The notes under the pieces were generated by a model. It saw nothing but the letters and a program-made list of their open reading frames with translations, was not told where the DNA came from and searched no databases. Of a stretch of DNA of 64,000 nucleotides, positions 61,886 to 64,000 are shown piece after piece (within the stretch, counting starts at the first letter, position 1; the number at the start of each line of letters is the position of its first letter). The stretch spans positions 227,001 to 291,000 of the forward strand of contig CAWZYM010000225.1 of NCBI GenBank assembly GCA_963966185.1, read 5' to 3'. Position numbers and translations under genes: made by a program. The DNA comes from Rhabditoides inermis. Its lineage: Eukaryota > Nematoda > Chromadorea > Rhabditida > Rhabditidae.

Positions 61886-62016
61886 CCCGACTGCTGTGTA
61901 GCATGCGGTGAGTTATTAGGTGAGTAAAGATCATATATCACACTACAACAAGTTTAAGTGGACCCAAACCAAGCGCCAAAAAGAGACCATAATTGCAGGA
62001 AATACTTTTCTGGAGA

Positions 62017-63960
62017 TGGGTCCAGCCACTTGATTCCACAGCCATGCCGTGAGTGGAAATCAATGAAAAGACACTCAGTTCACTGTATACAACCCATTTA
62101 CAATCTCTCTTTTACAGATGGGTCCAGCCACCTGATTCCACAGCCATGCCGTGAGTGGAAATCAATGAAAAGACACTCAGTTCACTGTATACAACCCATT
62201 TACAATCTCTCTTTTACCGGCCAGACTCGCTGCCCTCGACCTGAAGTGCCTACTGGCATTCCAGGGAGTGCGGCTGCGAAGCAGCCTATACATGAGTGAG
62301 AAGAGCGTGCCATGAGTGTTTTCGTTTCGAATAGACAGATAACCGATCACAGATCCCATCCTAGCCATTCCTGGTCCCTCTCTCCACTCCGGGTGCCTGT
62401 AGGGACCATCCCGCTCGGATAGACTGTGTACCTACTAGTGTGAGCTACGAATGAACCCGGAACGCTAACCCAGAGTAGCCAAACACTTTTTCGACTTGTT
62501 CTTTGGTAGATCCTTCCGTTTTCTCCCTCTCTCCCCCTTCCCTCACTCTCTCTCCCTTGATCTGTACGCCCAGTTATACCCATATCGCTCTATGGCTCTA
62601 CCCGGCTGCCACCTGATTCCACAGCCATGCCGTGAGTGGAAATCAATGAAAAGACACTCAGTTCACTGTATACAACCCATTTACAATCTCTCTTTTACCG
62701 GCCAGACTCGCTGCCCTCGACCTGAAGTGCCTACTGGCATTCCAGGGAGTGCGGCTGCGAAGCAGCCTATACATGAGTGAGAAGAGCGTGCCATGAGTGT
62801 TTTCGTTTCGAATAGACAGATAACCGATCACAGATCCCATCCTAGCCATTCCTGGTCCCTCTCTCCACTCCGGGTGCCTGTAGGGACCATCCCTCTCGGA
62901 TAGACTGTGTACCTACTAGTGTGAGCTACGAATGAACCCGGAACGCTAACCCAGAGTAGCCAAACACTTTTTCGACTTGTTCTTTGGTAGATCCTTCCGT
63001 TTTCTCCCTCTCTCCCCCTTCCCTCACTCTCTCTCCCTTGATCTGTACGCCCAGTTATACCCATATCGCTCTATGGCTATACCCGGCTGCCACCTGATTC
63101 CACAGGCATGCCGTGAGTGGAAATCAATGAAAAGACACTCAGTTCACTGTATACAACCCATTTACAATCTCTCTTTTACCGGCCAGACTCGCTGCCCTCG
63201 ACCTGAAGTGCCTACTGGCATTCCAGGGAGTGCGGCTGCGAAGCCCTCTCTTCCCCCTTCCCTCACTCTCTCTCCCTTGATCTGTACGCCCAGTTATACC
63301 CATATCGCTCTATGGCTATACCCGGCTGCCACCTGATTCCACAGGCATGCCGTGAGTGGAAATCAATGAAAAGACACTCAGTTCACTGTATACAACCCAT
63401 TTACAATCTCTCTTTTACCGGCCAGACTCGCTGCCCTCGACCTGAAGTGCCTACTGGCATTCCAGGGAGTGCGGCTGCGAAGCAGCCTATCCATGAGTGA
63501 GAAGAGCGTGCCATGAGTGTTTTCGTTTCGATTAGACAGATAACCGATCACAGATCCCATCCTAGCCATTCCTGGTCCCTCTCTCCACTCCGGGTGCCTG
63601 TAGGGACCATCCCTCTCGGATAGACTGTGTACCTACTAGTGTGAGCTACGAATGAACCCGGAACGCTAACCCAGAGTAGCCAAACACTTTTTCGACTTGT
63701 TCTTTGGTAGATCCTTCCGTTTTCTCCCTCTCTCCCCCTTCCCTCACTCTCTCTCCCTTGATCTGTACGCCCAGTTATACCCATATCGCTCTATGGCTCT
63801 ACCCGGCTGCCACCTGATTCCACAGGCATGCCGTGAGTGGAAATCAATGAAAAGACACTCAGTTCACTGTATACAACCCATTTACAATCTCTCTTTTACC
63901 GGCCAGACTCGCTGCCCTCGACCTGAAGTGCCTACTGGCATTCCTGGTCCCTCTCTCTCT
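62017..63960. repeat. Satellite array, about 481-bp unit
   Basis: Direct repeats with landmark CATGCCGTGAGTGGAAATCA near 62044, 62143, 62625, 63106, 63345 and 63826. Full units are 481 bp; one unit (63081-63319) lacks about 242 bp, jumping from GTGCGGCTGCGAAG into the polypyrimidine block, and the first two landmarks are only about 98 bp apart. Copies differ by single bases (CCGCTCGG/CCTCTCGG, ACAGCCATG/ACAGGCATG). The last copy breaks at 63940 into CT repeats at the window edge. Small ORFs in it repeat with the unit and are not taken as genes. Confidence 0.92.
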
Positions 63961-64000
63961 CTCTCTTTCAAAGTAAGAAGATTGCCCGAGGGCATCTAAT

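Overview
This is nuclear DNA from a nematode, probably a rhabditid/diplogastrid (clade V) species. The evidence is two identical major sperm protein (MSP) genes, str-class chemoreceptors, a cuticle collagen, a receptor-type guanylyl cyclase of the gcy kind, many short GT-AG introns ending in TTTCAG, and genes nested in introns of other genes on the opposite strand. The species is inference. Most genes were rebuilt by hand from exons whose splice phases join without frame conflict, so each CDS coordinate is a genomic span that includes introns.

Layout. 1-4001 (+): 3' part of an unrecognised single-pass membrane protein, with another unrecognised membrane protein (885-2078, -) nested in one intron. 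4436-6340 (+): F-box-like protein. 6767-13104: a large inverted duplication, each arm carrying an msp gene that encodes the same 126-residue protein, around a secreted CUB-like, probably GPI-anchored protein (8300-11086, -). 13447-20992 (-): SLC17-type transporter; its introns hold a 946-bp foldback element with tRNA-like terminal repeats and a complete str-type receptor (17293-18727, +). 21410-22141 (-): cuticle collagen, N-terminus not found. 22.4-25.3 kb: fragments and one unrecognised spliced gene (+). 25357-28404 (-): second str-type receptor, with a 650-bp CT array and a TTAA-flanked MITE in its introns. 30252-47449 (+): a 17-kb receptor guanylyl cyclase with all expected domains. 47610-51213 (-): glutamine synthetase. 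51.2-56.2 kb: no gene seen. 56233-59096 (+): a small Cys-rich membrane protein. 59.1-64 kb: diverged duplications and a satellite array (about 481-bp unit) running to the window edge.

The most interesting element lies in the juxtamembrane intron of the guanylyl cyclase. It is the 3' end of a Penelope-like retroelement on the minus strand, with a recognisable end of a GIY-YIG endonuclease domain, followed by an apparently exact head-to-tail duplication of 977 bp. Each 977-bp unit contains a hammerhead-ribozyme-like motif (CUGAUGA, a GGCG/CGCC hairpin, GAAAC, GUC, with AUCC/GGAU closing stem I), so the two predicted cleavage sites are exactly one unit apart. That layout matches hammerhead-bearing Penelope-like elements and retrozymes.

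There is no operon-like pathway. The gcy and str receptors suggest chemosensation, the msp pair sperm motility and signalling, and the collagen the cuticle.
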